From: a virus
Virus record (IMG/VR): IMGVR_UViG_3300042863_000526
Location: 1-45,533 of that record
Strand: one strand, 5' to 3'
DNA: 45,533 nt
Every line of letters starts with the position of its first letter. Position 1 is the first letter of the stretch. The position numbers and the translations under genes were made by a program. Positions 8,727-17,994 of this stretch are shown here, one piece after another. Under the pieces are notes generated by a model. It was not told the DNA's origin and did no database searches. It saw only the letters and a list, made by a program, of their open reading frames with translations.

Positions 8727-9625
8727 CTAGTCGCTGGCCACATCAAGATTCAGTTAAAATTGAATGGAATCTTGGCAAACGATGTAACTATGACTGCACC
8801 TATTGTCCTAAAGAAATACATGACAATAGTAGCCCACATACTGATATAAGTATATTGAAAGCAGCGGTTGATAAGTTAATCACATTAAAGAAGCCATTGC
8901 GTATAAGTTTCACTGGTGGCGAACCCTCTGTACATCCCAAATTTGATGAGTTGTTACATCATTGTACCCCATCTGTATCATGGGTTAGTGTTACTACTAA
9001 TGGAACTAGAACTCCGGAATGGTACTCAAAACAACCTATTAGTAGTTATGTGTTCAGTCTGCATTTTGAATATGACTATAAACGTGTAGTAGACACAATA
9101 CTAAGAGTATTTGAATTAGGTTGGAAACGTGATAGAATGATGGTAAACATTATGGCTCATCACAAGTACATGAAGGAAGTAAAGGATGCAGTTAACTCAT
9201 TGAAATATTATGCTATCCCTTATGTTATCCGTAGAGTGCGTTGGACAGACGGTGACCATGATATATTTGATGACTTAAGATATGACCAATTAGATTTAGA
9301 TTGGATCTTAGAACATCAAGCTACAGTACAACCAAACACATTAATTGATGAAGATATGTACCATGCAAACGATGTAATCAAATTGCATCTGAATCAGTTT
9401 AAGGGTTGGAGTTGCAATGCTGGCATTGAAAGTCTAATGATCAATTGGGACGGAGAAGTACATAGAGCAACTTGTCGTGTTGGGGGTAGTTTAGGTAATA
9501 TATATACAGGTACGTTTGAAGTACCAACTGAACCAATCATCTGCGATAGAAATTTCTGCACGTGTGCGGCAGATATCCCGTTAACTAAACATGCAAATAC
9601 AAAATCTAACCATACAGAAGTATAA
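8714..9625 (+). CDS. Radical SAM protein with SPASM-like domain
   Basis: A 303-aa protein. The cluster motif is C24, C28, C31 (CNYDCTYC), with GGEPS at 68-72 and TTNGTRT near 94. The C-terminal part has C234 in GWSCNAG, C254, C277, C282 and C284 (CDRNFCTC), enough to bind an auxiliary FeS cluster. The same layout, including GW(S/M)CN, recurs in the genes at 10469 and 15177, so these three form one subfamily. It overlaps the preceding hypothetical gene by 13 bases and the following SGNH-like gene by 35 bases. The reaction and substrate are unknown. Confidence 0.85.
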   Translation: MFKVTSRWPHQDSVKIEWNLGKRCNYDCTYCPKEIHDNSSPHTDISILKAAVDKLITLKKPLRISFTGGEPSVHPKFDELLHHCTPSVSWVSVTTNGTRTPEWYSKQPISSYVFSLHFEYDYKRVVDTILRVFELGWKRDRMMVNIMAHHKYMKEVKDAVNSLKYYAIPYVIRRVRWTDGDHDIFDDLRYDQLDLDWILEHQATVQPNTLIDEDMYHANDVIKLHLNQFKGWSCNAGIESLMINWDGEVHRATCRVGGSLGNIYTGTFEVPTEPIICDRNFCTCAADIPLTKHANTKSNHTEV

Positions 9626-10433
9626 ACGCTTTTTTGCATTTGGATGCAGTTTCACTTATTACCAGTGGCCAACATGGGCCGATATTATAGGACACACTAT
9701 ACCACATTACGAAAATTGGGGTAAAGGTGGTGCCGGAAATCAATTCATTTTTAATTCTATAATAGAATGTAATCGCAGAAACAAATTTAATGAAGATGAT
9801 CTTGTTATTGTTATGTGGACTAGTTGTTCACGTGAAGATAGATATGTAGACAATAACTGGCTAGTTGCCGCTACTGAAAATAGAAAAGACATATACGGTA
9901 AGGACTGGGTTAACAAATTTGCTAATCAAGGTAAGGGCCTTATGATTAGAGACTTTGCTACTATCGATGCCACACAGCAATTACTAGATAATTTTAAATG
10001 CGACTGGGCCAATTTAAATGGGCTGCCGTTAATTAGGTTCGATGTTGATCAAGCTGAAAAGGATATTATACGTGGCAAGATTACTTTGGATGATGTTGAA
10101 CAACGATGGACCGTGCAACAATCTATGTTAAGCCAAAATAAAGATCATTGGGACGAATACTTAGCAGACAGAGAAGTTGTAGAACTTTATAAAAGTATGT
10201 TCTCTAATATTAAAGAGCCGTTACTTAATCGTATATTAAAAAATAACCAAAGGCCAAACTTTGGCGATAAACATCCAAAACCAAGTGAATCACTTGATTA
10301 TATTAACGATGTTCTACCAAACAATTTACAAGTAACTGAATTTGTAAATTATTGGGAATTACAAGTCGATAATATCAAAACAAAAGACAGAATGCCAAGT
10401 GAATTTGTTAGAAATTCTATTCAACGATTTTAA
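9591..10433 (+). CDS. SGNH/GDSL-like hydrolase
   Basis: A 280-aa protein. FAFGCSFT near residues 16-22 fits block I of SGNH/GDSL esterases, with the serine of GCS as nucleophile. KGGAGNQ gives the glycine and asparagine blocks, and DKHP in the last third looks like the catalytic Asp-x-His-Pro. Such enzymes add or remove acyl groups on sugars or lipids. It ends the plus-strand operon that starts at 5989, convergent with the minus-strand radical-SAM operon; the 35-base gap to that gene shows no clear terminator. There is no signal peptide, so it probably acts in the cytoplasm. Confidence 0.7.
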   Translation: MQIQNLTIQKYKRFFAFGCSFTYYQWPTWADIIGHTIPHYENWGKGGAGNQFIFNSIIECNRRNKFNEDDLVIVMWTSCSREDRYVDNNWLVAATENRKDIYGKDWVNKFANQGKGLMIRDFATIDATQQLLDNFKCDWANLNGLPLIRFDVDQAEKDIIRGKITLDDVEQRWTVQQSMLSQNKDHWDEYLADREVVELYKSMFSNIKEPLLNRILKNNQRPNFGDKHPKPSESLDYINDVLPNNLQVTEFVNYWELQVDNIKTKDRMPSEFVRNSIQRF

Positions 10434-10468
10434 AATAAATTTTACAAACGCGGCAAATATTACGTTGA

Positions 10469-11443
10469 CTAAAGTTTCCACTTAGTCATCAACATTTCAG
10501 GTTGACACCAACACTTACTTTTTTCACAAATTGTAGGCACTAACTGGGGATTGAATTTTTCTGTAAATTTAGGATCATATAGGTTATAAAAAATATTTTC
10601 ATTGAATAACCTATTCTCACACGTTCCGGTTAATTTACCGTCTGCTTTTATATTGAGATTTTCAACACCAACATTGCACATCCATCCTTCAAAGTTATTT
10701 AAATCATTAATAGAAAAATAATTTCGTTCAACTTTTTTCTTTGAACCATCATCAAAGATTACTTTTGTTTTTCCCTTTAGTATATTTTCATATTCATTTT
10801 TAATGAGTCTAAAAATAGGTGGCATACGTTTAATATGTTTCTTAAATATTTCTCGTTGTTCTTGTGTATATTGCGGAGGATGAACTTCCATAGCACTTAT
10901 AAACCAAGAATTACGACTTGTAGTTTTCATTGCTTCTATCGCTAAAATTATTTCATCCCAATAATTAGGATCCATAAGTACAAGTGCATTTAATGCAATA
11001 CCTTTATCGTATACTATATCTAATACTTTTATAAAGTGATCAAGCGTTGCCTCAGCATGGTGATAACTGAATAAAATTTTATCAAATGCATCAGCATTTT
11101 CTTCCCACCACCGAAGTGTTCTGCTACCATTACTAGTCATAGTTATTTTTGCATTGTATTCCAATTTCATAATCCTTGCAAATTTTACAATGTCCGGCCA
11201 TAGACTAGGTTCCCCTCCAAGTATGTTTATTTCAAACTTGTCTCTTCCATTGTGTACATAAAAATCTAACAGGTGCCTAAAATGTTTAACTAGCATATCA
11301 AAATCTTTTGGCCAACGTACATCACCGCCGTTTGCCCATGGACCACAATATGAACATTTATAATTACAAAAGTTTCCGGCCATATATTCAATTCGGAGCC
11401 TCTTCTTATGCTCTATTGTTTCTATTCTAATCATTTTTTTCAT
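10469..11443 (-). CDS. Radical SAM protein with SPASM-like domain
   Basis: A 324-aa protein with C26, C30, C33 (CNYKCSYC) and GGEPS at 76-80. The C-terminal cysteines GWMCNVG, GTCEN and CEKSKCWC match the auxiliary-cluster layout of 8714-9625 and 15177-16181. The ATG overlaps the previous stop by four bases (ATGA), which supports this start over the ATG three codons later. It is the last gene of a seven-gene minus-strand operon that opens at 17745. The substrate is unknown. Confidence 0.87.
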   Translation of the reverse strand: MKKMIRIETIEHKKRLRIEYMAGNFCNYKCSYCGPWANGGDVRWPKDFDMLVKHFRHLLDFYVHNGRDKFEINILGGEPSLWPDIVKFARIMKLEYNAKITMTSNGSRTLRWWEENADAFDKILFSYHHAEATLDHFIKVLDIVYDKGIALNALVLMDPNYWDEIILAIEAMKTTSRNSWFISAMEVHPPQYTQEQREIFKKHIKRMPPIFRLIKNEYENILKGKTKVIFDDGSKKKVERNYFSINDLNNFEGWMCNVGVENLNIKADGKLTGTCENRLFNENIFYNLYDPKFTEKFNPQLVPTICEKSKCWCQPEMLMTKWKL

Positions 11444-12846
11444 AGCAAGTGTCCTAATTCTGGAAAGGTAGTTTTAAAATTTGTATTACGAGTTTTGTCC
11501 ATAGTAGTAATATATTCTTGGAAAGCTGGTAGAAGGTGATAGTGATCTTCTCCATCCATGAAATCTAAAATTGCTTGCCAACGTTTCCAACCGTACGGAT
11601 TTAATTTCCAAAAATCTTCATCTTGCCTGTAGTTTTCGTATAACCAATTAGAAAATTCTTCAAATATTTTTCTTACTTCTGCTTTGTCTTTTTCGGGCAA
11701 GACCCGTATACTTAAAAATGTTGGAATGTATAATAGATGCATATTAACAATTCCGCCGCCCGCTTCTACACCATCTACTACATTTTCAAAATTTACTTTC
11801 TTAAAGTTCTGCTGAATCTTCCATTTGGCAAGTTCAGGCAAATGTTTAATGTTGAGTATCTGTATAGCAGTAGCAATACTAACTTGGATATTGCCGGGAG
11901 TGTTGTCTAGCTTGTGAAGATTACTTTCGATAGTAGCCCACTCAGTGGGATAGCGTATATAGTAATTACGGTCGTCAACTGCATCGATGCTAAAACCAAC
12001 TTTAACTTTTTTGAATTTTTCCCACAGTTCAATAATTTCGTCATTTATCAATAGACCATTTGTGTTATAGCGTACAAGGATCTTGTCTGCATATCCTTGT
12101 CTAATAATTTCTTTAAGGAACAATTTATGTTCTTTAATAAGTAAAGGTTCACCGCCTGCAAAATACACTTGCTTTAGATTAGGAATTTGTGCGTACATCT
12201 CTTTCCAGAAATCTGGATTTTCATGCCACTTGTTGTTAAACGCATCTTTGTCCCATGCCATTTGTTCTTTAAGTTCTTTGGCTTGGAATATAGGATATAC
12301 TTTCTTGTGATCTGCTACCCACATACTGCTATCGTGTGGGCTACACATGATGCATTTTAGGTTACAGGTATGGCCTAAACGCAAGTCTAGATAAACTAGT
12401 GATTCGGGAACAGTGCCATCTTCTTTGGTTTGTTCTACTAATTCTTCAATATCAATACCATCTTGAATCCAGCCGCCTGTTTCCCACATACGTTTAGATA
12501 CTACACTTCGAGATTCTTCATCAAAACATTTTTTACAACTAGCAGGAATTTTTCCTTCTAACATAGTAGTTCTAACACTTTGCATATAATCATTGTTCCA
12601 CGCACTCATTGGAGTTTCTTTACCAAAATTAGCTGGACGACCGGTTTCATTTTTAACTAAACCAATTTCATGATCTGTACCTGCGCCACTGCTATTACTA
12701 TTACAACATAGTCGCATATCTCCATTAGGACGAGTAGCAAAGTGAATCCAAGGTAATACACAAAAAGTATTACTACCCGATAACTTCTGTATTTTGTGTT
12801 GCCAGGATCCTAATTTAGTGTCCTCTGATTTCATCCAATAAGTCAT
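11440..12846 (-). CDS. Radical SAM protein with N-terminal twitch-like cysteines
   Basis: From the ATG at 12846 the protein has 468 aa. N-terminal cysteines are C29 (TFCVLPW), C47-C48 (RLCC) and C104/C107 (CKKC). The radical-SAM motif is C161, C165, C168 (CNLKCIMC), with AGGEP at 230-234. The order, cysteines before the catalytic domain, is shared with 6623-7927, its paralogue. An upstream in-frame ATG at 12870 would overlap the neighbouring methyltransferase gene by 28 bases; the chosen start gives a clean ATGA overlap. It lies between a methyltransferase-like and a second radical-SAM gene, perhaps acting in sequence. Confidence 0.87.
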   Translation of the reverse strand: MTYWMKSEDTKLGSWQHKIQKLSGSNTFCVLPWIHFATRPNGDMRLCCNSNSSGAGTDHEIGLVKNETGRPANFGKETPMSAWNNDYMQSVRTTMLEGKIPASCKKCFDEESRSVVSKRMWETGGWIQDGIDIEELVEQTKEDGTVPESLVYLDLRLGHTCNLKCIMCSPHDSSMWVADHKKVYPIFQAKELKEQMAWDKDAFNNKWHENPDFWKEMYAQIPNLKQVYFAGGEPLLIKEHKLFLKEIIRQGYADKILVRYNTNGLLINDEIIELWEKFKKVKVGFSIDAVDDRNYYIRYPTEWATIESNLHKLDNTPGNIQVSIATAIQILNIKHLPELAKWKIQQNFKKVNFENVVDGVEAGGGIVNMHLLYIPTFLSIRVLPEKDKAEVRKIFEEFSNWLYENYRQDEDFWKLNPYGWKRWQAILDFMDGEDHYHLLPAFQEYITTMDKTRNTNFKTTFPELGHLL

Positions 12847-13442
12847 TGATTCTTTCCTATAACCATCCAACGTTTATATAATGGTAATTCTAATTCTCCG
12901 GCCCAAAACACATTAATATTGCATTGTGTTTTGAATTCTTCTAAACTATCTGCCGTCCTTATATGTTCACCGATATTGTAATTATTGCTCTGTAACACAA
13001 TTAAACTATATTTTGGCACATTAGTTAACCATTTATCATACTGTTCTTGTGTTATATGCTCACAGCTAGTATTGATAACAATATCACTGTGAATAGGAAC
13101 ATTGCACATATCGCTGGTAATTGCTTTAAATCTACCGTCTTGTTCTTCCATCTTGTTCATCATGGTAGCAACATGCTCACATAATGGATCAATGTCTACA
13201 CTACGGATATATCTATAACTAGGACCAATGTCTGATTGAAACATCAGACTCGCTAGCGTCCCCACCCAACCTCCATGAATGTCCACAGATACAAAATCAT
13301 CAACATATGGAGTTAAATTTCTAACAAGCCATTCTTTGCTTTTAAGTTGTCCACTCCAAAATGCGTCTAGTGTACGCATTGGGTTATTACTTTCTCTAAT
13401 AGCACACATCCAATAGTGCAAGTGTTTGGTATCTATATTCAT
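12843..13442 (-). CDS. Class I SAM-dependent methyltransferase-like protein
   Basis: A 199-aa protein with a Rossmann methyltransferase pattern: VDIHGGWVGTLASL near residues 53-66 stands for the SAM-binding glycine loop, SVDIDPLCEHVA is the acidic motif II, and SDIVINTSCEHI is the motif IV region. It is flanked by two radical-SAM genes and overlaps both by four bases (ATGA at each end). The glycine motif is not canonical GxGxG, so the family call is moderate. The methyl acceptor cannot be predicted. Confidence 0.65.
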   Translation of the reverse strand: MNIDTKHLHYWMCAIRESNNPMRTLDAFWSGQLKSKEWLVRNLTPYVDDFVSVDIHGGWVGTLASLMFQSDIGPSYRYIRSVDIDPLCEHVATMMNKMEEQDGRFKAITSDMCNVPIHSDIVINTSCEHITQEQYDKWLTNVPKYSLIVLQSNNYNIGEHIRTADSLEEFKTQCNINVFWAGELELPLYKRWMVIGKNQ

Positions 13443-14422
13443 TTATACTGCTCATTAAGTTTGTCAAACTTGCCGCATTGCCTTGCACATTCTTGCAAAG
13501 GTTTAACTGCCCAAGTATCTTCAATTTTCTGAAAATGATTTGATTCAAATATTTCAGCAATTGACTCCTTATTTAGATTAGGAAATACTCCTACAACATC
13601 CATGTAGTTTATTCTAAAATCTTGTCGAGGTAATATCCATTTAAAATCTAGCCAACAACATGGATTAATATTACCATCAGCCGAGATATAAATGCTACTA
13701 GCATTTTTTGCCTTACAGGTTATTGTAGGATTAATAGCTTGAATAGCATCTTTGTTTTTTGCTATCATATTTAAACTACGTTCAGTAGGTTCTAGTAGAT
13801 GTGTAGTTTTACCGTCATCGTCAATAACATTAAACTTTATATCTGTAAAACGTGAAGTATGTTTAGTGCTAAAACTGTTAAAGCCCAGGGTATCGGACAA
13901 CTGTTTACATTCGTTAATTTGATGTTCATTATGCTTGAACACTAGCATGTGCCATTCTGCTCGACCACCTGCATTAATAAATGCTTCACAATTCTTAATA
14001 ATCTTGTGCCAGTCTGTGCCAATGCGATATAAATGATGTGTATCACTCATACCATCAATTCCAAACACAATCCTAATGTTTAGTTTTGCTAATTCTTTCC
14101 ACCATTCAATTGTTCTAGCACTACCATTAGTATGCATAGACAACTGTATGTTAGGATTTACTTCACGTATATATTGAAATATTTCTAATGTATCTTGTGC
14201 AATTATAGGATCTCCTAAATTGCCGCACATAAAAAAAGTCTTTAATTGCTTTATGAAATCTAAAGGAAACCATCGCTTAAATGTAAGTAAGTCAACTTCC
14301 GATAACGTAATTAACGGATTAAGAATGCCTCCGCTGATTCTGCGTGGACACATAGGGCACCGTGCTTGGCACTTGCTAGTGACCTCTAGGTGAACATCTG
14401 TTATTTGATCTAATTTATACAT
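13439..14422 (-). CDS. Radical SAM protein, paralogue of the gene at 1472-2563
   Basis: A 327-aa protein with the cluster motif at C18, C22, C25 (CQARCPMC), the same positions as in 1472-2563. MCGNLGDP replaces GGEP, as FCGDYGDP does in the paralogue; both have VFALDG or VFGIDG and the FKHNEHQ(I/V) segment. C-terminal cysteines include NPCCW and ECARQCG. The family therefore shares an unusual CG-x2-GDP version of the SAM-binding motif. The gene overlaps the methyltransferase gene downstream and follows the SGNH-like gene upstream by three bases. Substrate unknown. Confidence 0.87.
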   Translation of the reverse strand: MYKLDQITDVHLEVTSKCQARCPMCPRRISGGILNPLITLSEVDLLTFKRWFPLDFIKQLKTFFMCGNLGDPIIAQDTLEIFQYIREVNPNIQLSMHTNGSARTIEWWKELAKLNIRIVFGIDGMSDTHHLYRIGTDWHKIIKNCEAFINAGGRAEWHMLVFKHNEHQINECKQLSDTLGFNSFSTKHTSRFTDIKFNVIDDDGKTTHLLEPTERSLNMIAKNKDAIQAINPTITCKAKNASSIYISADGNINPCCWLDFKWILPRQDFRINYMDVVGVFPNLNKESIAEIFESNHFQKIEDTWAVKPLQECARQCGKFDKLNEQYK

Positions 14423-14425
14423 TTC

Positions 14426-15220
14426 TCATAATTTTAATTTATTAGCTATACTCTCTGCAATATACTTAGCAGATTTAAATCCAGAATGCATCATATCTCT
14501 TGCATAATCTTGATATATCATCTGTATTAAATCACACTCTATTATTTTTTTTGTATCAGGATCCCATGTAGCTTCATAATAAGGGCATCTATCTTGCCAA
14601 ATTAATCTACTTGTTTTACTTATAAACATCGTATTAGCAATAGCATTGTTATTATTGGCAACCCATAAATCTGATAAACTATTTGGTTCTGTATTCCATG
14701 GGCCGTAAAATTGAGTTTGATATTTATGGTATTCTACGATTCTATTGTACCCCGTCCAAAACATTATAACTGCTTTAGGTGTTGGATAGCCATCACGTAA
14801 TAACATTGAATTATGCAAGCTGAACATCATTGAAGAACCTCCGACGCCCATGTTAATTACTGGGATGTTTAATATTTCTTCTAACTGACTAGAAATAGTA
14901 TGTTCATCATCTAAGCCTGTACCAAATACATATGAGCAACCAAATATTACTATTGAATTAGCCCAATCAATATCTTTAAACTCATGTGTTCTATAACCAT
15001 TTGAGTTAAGAGTATAAGTTATTGGATTATTTCTATAATACCAATCATCGGGTTGAGTCAATAAGTTTTTTTGATAAAGTTTTTTTGTGTCTGACCCTGA
15101 CCAATGTTTACTAACGTCGGTGTCAATTGGTAAAAAATCGTTCTCACGTATTCTTCTTTGTATAGTATCAAATATATTAAATCTTAACGTTAGGAGATTG
15201 TAACTTGGTTTGTAACTCAT
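14426..15220 (-). CDS. SGNH/GDSL-like hydrolase
   Basis: From the ATG at 15220 the protein has 264 aa. IVIFGCSYVFGTGL carries the block I nucleophile serine (GCS), NMGVGGSS is the glycine block, and ARDMMHSG near the C-terminus fits the D-x2-H dyad of this fold. An in-frame ATG at 15250 would deepen the overlap with the upstream radical-SAM gene from 44 to 74 bases; AAAGAAAA precedes the chosen start. With 9591-10433 it is one of two such genes embedded in radical-SAM operons, so ester removal or transfer may be part of the pathway. Confidence 0.65.
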   Translation of the reverse strand: MSYKPSYNLLTLRFNIFDTIQRRIRENDFLPIDTDVSKHWSGSDTKKLYQKNLLTQPDDWYYRNNPITYTLNSNGYRTHEFKDIDWANSIVIFGCSYVFGTGLDDEHTISSQLEEILNIPVINMGVGGSSMMFSLHNSMLLRDGYPTPKAVIMFWTGYNRIVEYHKYQTQFYGPWNTEPNSLSDLWVANNNNAIANTMFISKTSRLIWQDRCPYYEATWDPDTKKIIECDLIQMIYQDYARDMMHSGFKSAKYIAESIANKLKL

Positions 15221-16181
15221 TTTTTTCTTTGGGTATCTTACTATCTGCACTACTTACACAACTGGGAGTAATACAAATTGTGGGTTTATCAAATAATTTA
15301 AACCCATCTGTTAATGTTCCTAGTATTGGGTCATGGCAACTATAACTACGCTTGATTTCGTTCTCACGTATGACAATGCCCTGATACCCACTGTTACACA
15401 TCCAGCCTTTAAATTTGTTAAACCCAAAACTATTAAATCGTTCTGCTTGGTCTAAGTACCATACAGTGTTACTATTATCTATCAATTTTATTTGTAGTAG
15501 TTCTTTTTCTTGTATATGTTGTGGGAATCCAGTACGCATCAATTGTATCATATCTTCACTATACCCGTCAACTATTTTACTAGCAGTTGGATCACTTTGT
15601 GGCTTTAATGTTACATTAATTCCCCGATCAGCCAAACGTTTACATCTATCATAGAGTTGTTGAAACTGTTCTGGAACCATAACTTGATTCACTGTAACAA
15701 ATACATTGTTTTTGTTTAAGAACAATATCTTGTCACCAAACTCTTTTTCATTTGCAAACTCATGGTGAAAGCTAGCAGTAATGCTACGGCGTCTACTAAG
15801 TTCAGTAGCCTTTAGCCATCGTTCCCACCATTGAATGCCTGGGCTTAGATTAGTAGTCATGTGTATACTGTCATTTAATACTTTTTCTGCTAATACTAGA
15901 AAGTGTTTATATGCTGTAGGTTCACCACCACTGAAACTCCAATGAAATTTTGTATAGCTATTGTTACTAGCTTGCATCCTGATGTTGTCCATAGTTTTAA
16001 TATAGACTTCTAGTTCTTGGTGATCAGGGGTTTGAGTGTTAGCATAGGGCCAACAATAGCTACATTTGTAATTACAAAATCTGCCGAGTATCCAGCTTAT
16101 GCTGAATATACCCTCGTCCATCATTGTTTGCTGACCAAACTTAACTATATTGTCAAAAGGTATCTCAGTGAAATTTGTCAT
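15177..16181 (-). CDS. Radical SAM protein with SPASM-like domain
   Basis: A 334-aa protein with the cluster motif C36, C40, C43 (CNYKCSYC), SGGEPTA near 84-90 and MTTNLSPG after it. GWMCNSG and later cysteines (SCHDP, CITPSC) match the auxiliary-cluster region of 8714-9625 and 10469-11443. CNYKCSYC is identical to that in 10469-11443. It overlaps the tandem glycosyltransferase-like gene upstream by 17 bases and the SGNH-like gene downstream. Reaction unknown. Confidence 0.87.
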   Translation of the reverse strand: MTNFTEIPFDNIVKFGQQTMMDEGIFSISWILGRFCNYKCSYCWPYANTQTPDHQELEVYIKTMDNIRMQASNNSYTKFHWSFSGGEPTAYKHFLVLAEKVLNDSIHMTTNLSPGIQWWERWLKATELSRRRSITASFHHEFANEKEFGDKILFLNKNNVFVTVNQVMVPEQFQQLYDRCKRLADRGINVTLKPQSDPTASKIVDGYSEDMIQLMRTGFPQHIQEKELLQIKLIDNSNTVWYLDQAERFNSFGFNKFKGWMCNSGYQGIVIRENEIKRSYSCHDPILGTLTDGFKLFDKPTICITPSCVSSADSKIPKEKNELQTKLQSPNVKI

Positions 16182-17745
16182 ATTGCTCTCTTAGCCATAC
16201 ATAATCATTTATTTTGCTAAGTGCTTCTATGTCACCTTTATTTTTTAATCCGTATTCTTTGCCAGCTAATGCTCCTGCATAACAGTAATAGCCATATCTA
16301 GCATTGTCATTTAATGTACACCAAGTATCTAATCTACCTTGTGTATCGTTATCGTTTTGTCTATCAATTATCTTGCTACTTAGTTTTACACATTCACGAA
16401 ATGCACTACGCCATGCACTAAAAGGATCTATGTTAAATTCAGTAATATTGCTAATTTTAAATATAGGTTCGTAATGTGTGCTAATACTAGTAGTCATGTC
16501 AGGTTTGTTTTTTAACATTCTTAGAGTAGACATTCTAGGTAATAGTTTCACTCCACCGTTGCCGTATACCAAACCATTGACTGGGTTTTTACTACGCCAA
16601 ACTCGCACTGTATCTACACTATAAAAATCAATCTCATATTCAAATATGAAATCGTCCATGATGATGCTATCTGCATCTACTACCCAGAAGTAATCAGTAT
16701 CGCATAACTTGGCTGCTTCAATGTGAGCGTTGTGTATCCCCACAATCCCGTCAATTCTTTTTGCTTTTGGACATTTCTCTTTAAGTAAGTTGTAATTTTT
16801 TTCTGCATTTGGTTCATTAAAACTAATAAACACTACATCATATGGCGGATAGTATTTGTATTTTATGAATTTTTCTGGACTGCGTACTATGGGTTTGATA
16901 TTAGTTCTAAACTCTTGGCTATCTGAGATTGACAAAACATTTGTTAGTTTTTGGTCATTTGTTTTAACTCGTATAAGATTTCCTATCCTATTACACTCAG
17001 ACTCTAGGTTGTCTTTGTAAGTATCATAAAACCCGTTAAACATTTCAGTCGTATGATTATTGTCACGCAATTTGCTGGTGTCATATCCGTTAAGTGCTAG
17101 GAAACATCCCATTCTAGCCCCATAGATAGCCCATAGACCGTTGGTAACATCACTACCTACATGCATCCATCTCCATAGTCTATCATAGTTACGCCAGTTC
17201 ATAGTACTGTACTCAGCCCATAGAGTTAGTTTATAGCCCTCACGAAAGCCACTTCTCCATGCTTGTAACGGGCTTTCATTAATGACAGTATCACTCCCTG
17301 CACGATTTAGTTCTAAGTAGTTGGTTATGTTAAAGTCTATGCTATTTGGATTATCGCTGTTCTCATGTGTACGCATTGATTGTAACATATGAATAGGCCA
17401 TACTTTGATGCCACCGTTACCGTATTGATTCCCGTTGACATTGTTCCTAGCACTGAAACTAACTACATTATTGTTTATGTCTACATCATCTACAAAATTA
17501 TAGGAAGCATTGATGAAATCATCACGTATCTCATTGTCTCCGTCTACAATGATAACATGTGTAGCAGTAGGATCCTGTTCTAATGCTACCCTAGCAACTT
17601 CCTTATGTGCTGTGTCACTACCAAAAATCCCATGCACATGCAGGGTGCTTGGGTATAGGGCTTGCAATTTAATAAAATTTCGTGTATAATTAGGCTCATC
17701 GTAGCTTAACAAGACTACGGGGTAATTTTTGGTGTTGAAGTTCAT
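16165..17745 (-). CDS. Tandem glycosyltransferase-like protein (two GT-A-like units)
   Basis: From the ATG at 17745 the protein has 526 aa, built of two related units, about 5-260 and 302-526. Each has a start strand (VVLLSYDEPN, VVFISFNEPN), an acidic motif (VDGDNE, VDADSI) that fits the DxD metal site of GT-A glycosyltransferases, a YGNGG(I/V)K motif and an AWRS(G/A)FRE motif. This looks like an internal duplication. An upstream extension to 17883 would run through a promoter and is rejected; the chosen ATG lies five bases after an AATAAATA box. It opens the minus-strand operon. Donor and acceptor are unknown. Confidence 0.75.
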   Translation of the reverse strand: MNFNTKNYPVVLLSYDEPNYTRNFIKLQALYPSTLHVHGIFGSDTAHKEVARVALEQDPTATHVIIVDGDNEIRDDFINASYNFVDDVDINNNVVSFSARNNVNGNQYGNGGIKVWPIHMLQSMRTHENSDNPNSIDFNITNYLELNRAGSDTVINESPLQAWRSGFREGYKLTLWAEYSTMNWRNYDRLWRWMHVGSDVTNGLWAIYGARMGCFLALNGYDTSKLRDNNHTTEMFNGFYDTYKDNLESECNRIGNLIRVKTNDQKLTNVLSISDSQEFRTNIKPIVRSPEKFIKYKYYPPYDVVFISFNEPNAEKNYNLLKEKCPKAKRIDGIVGIHNAHIEAAKLCDTDYFWVVDADSIIMDDFIFEYEIDFYSVDTVRVWRSKNPVNGLVYGNGGVKLLPRMSTLRMLKNKPDMTTSISTHYEPIFKISNITEFNIDPFSAWRSAFRECVKLSSKIIDRQNDNDTQGRLDTWCTLNDNARYGYYCYAGALAGKEYGLKNKGDIEALSKINDYVWLREQYDKFH

Positions 17746-17750
17746 ACTAA

Positions 17751-17758
17751 TATTTATT
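17751..17758 (-). promoter_or_regulatory. T4-late-like promoter box AATAAATA
   Basis: Five bases before the ATG at 17745 on the minus strand; one mismatch to TATAAATA. Confidence 0.5.
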
Positions 17759-17799
17759 GCAAACAAAAGTGTTAAGTGATAAATAAACGGTAAAAGATG

Positions 17800-17828
17800 T
17801 TGACAATAATTCAAATGCCGTGTATACT
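17800..17828 (+). promoter_or_regulatory. Sigma-70-type promoter TTGACA-17-TATACT
   Basis: The -35 TTGACA is at 17800-17805 and the -10 TATACT at 17823-17828 with 17 bases between. It reads into the RNA-rich region before the first tRNA. The -35 is followed by ATAATTC, part of a wider family of promoters in this window. Confidence 0.75.
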
Positions 17829-17937
17829 TCACACATGAATTGAGAAAACACATCGGGAACAATGTGTTGTAAATGGGTAACAAGAAGGTTGACGTATAAG
17901 CAGAAGGCTGCTATACTTCATACATGAATTGAGAAAA
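17823..17937 (+). repeat. Direct repeat covering two -10 boxes and transcript starts
   Basis: The 26-base units at 17823-17848 and 17912-17937 differ only at one position (C or T in TTCAYACATG). Both include GAATTGAGAAAA just after the predicted start. A similar GAGTTGAGAAA occurs after the promoter at 25870-25898, so this may be a shared 5' leader element. Confidence 0.7.
17889..17917 (+). promoter_or_regulatory. Sigma-70-type promoter TTGACG-17-TATACT
   Basis: A second promoter in tandem, 89 bases after the first. The 26 bases from the -10 onward (17912-17937) repeat those at 17823-17848 with a single difference, so the initial transcripts start almost identically. Confidence 0.7.
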
Positions 17938-17994
17938 GGCGCAAAAAAGCGACTTAAAAAAAGAAATTTGATAACCAGGACTAAATAAAAGACT

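Noticed and set aside
10434-10468. Terminator between the convergent SGNH and radical-SAM genes
   Set aside because: The 35-base gap has no stem with T-runs.
17746-17883. N-terminal extension of the tandem glycosyltransferase-like gene to 17883
   Set aside because: The extension crosses a plus-strand promoter and lacks the GT start strand; the late-type box before 17745 fixes the start.
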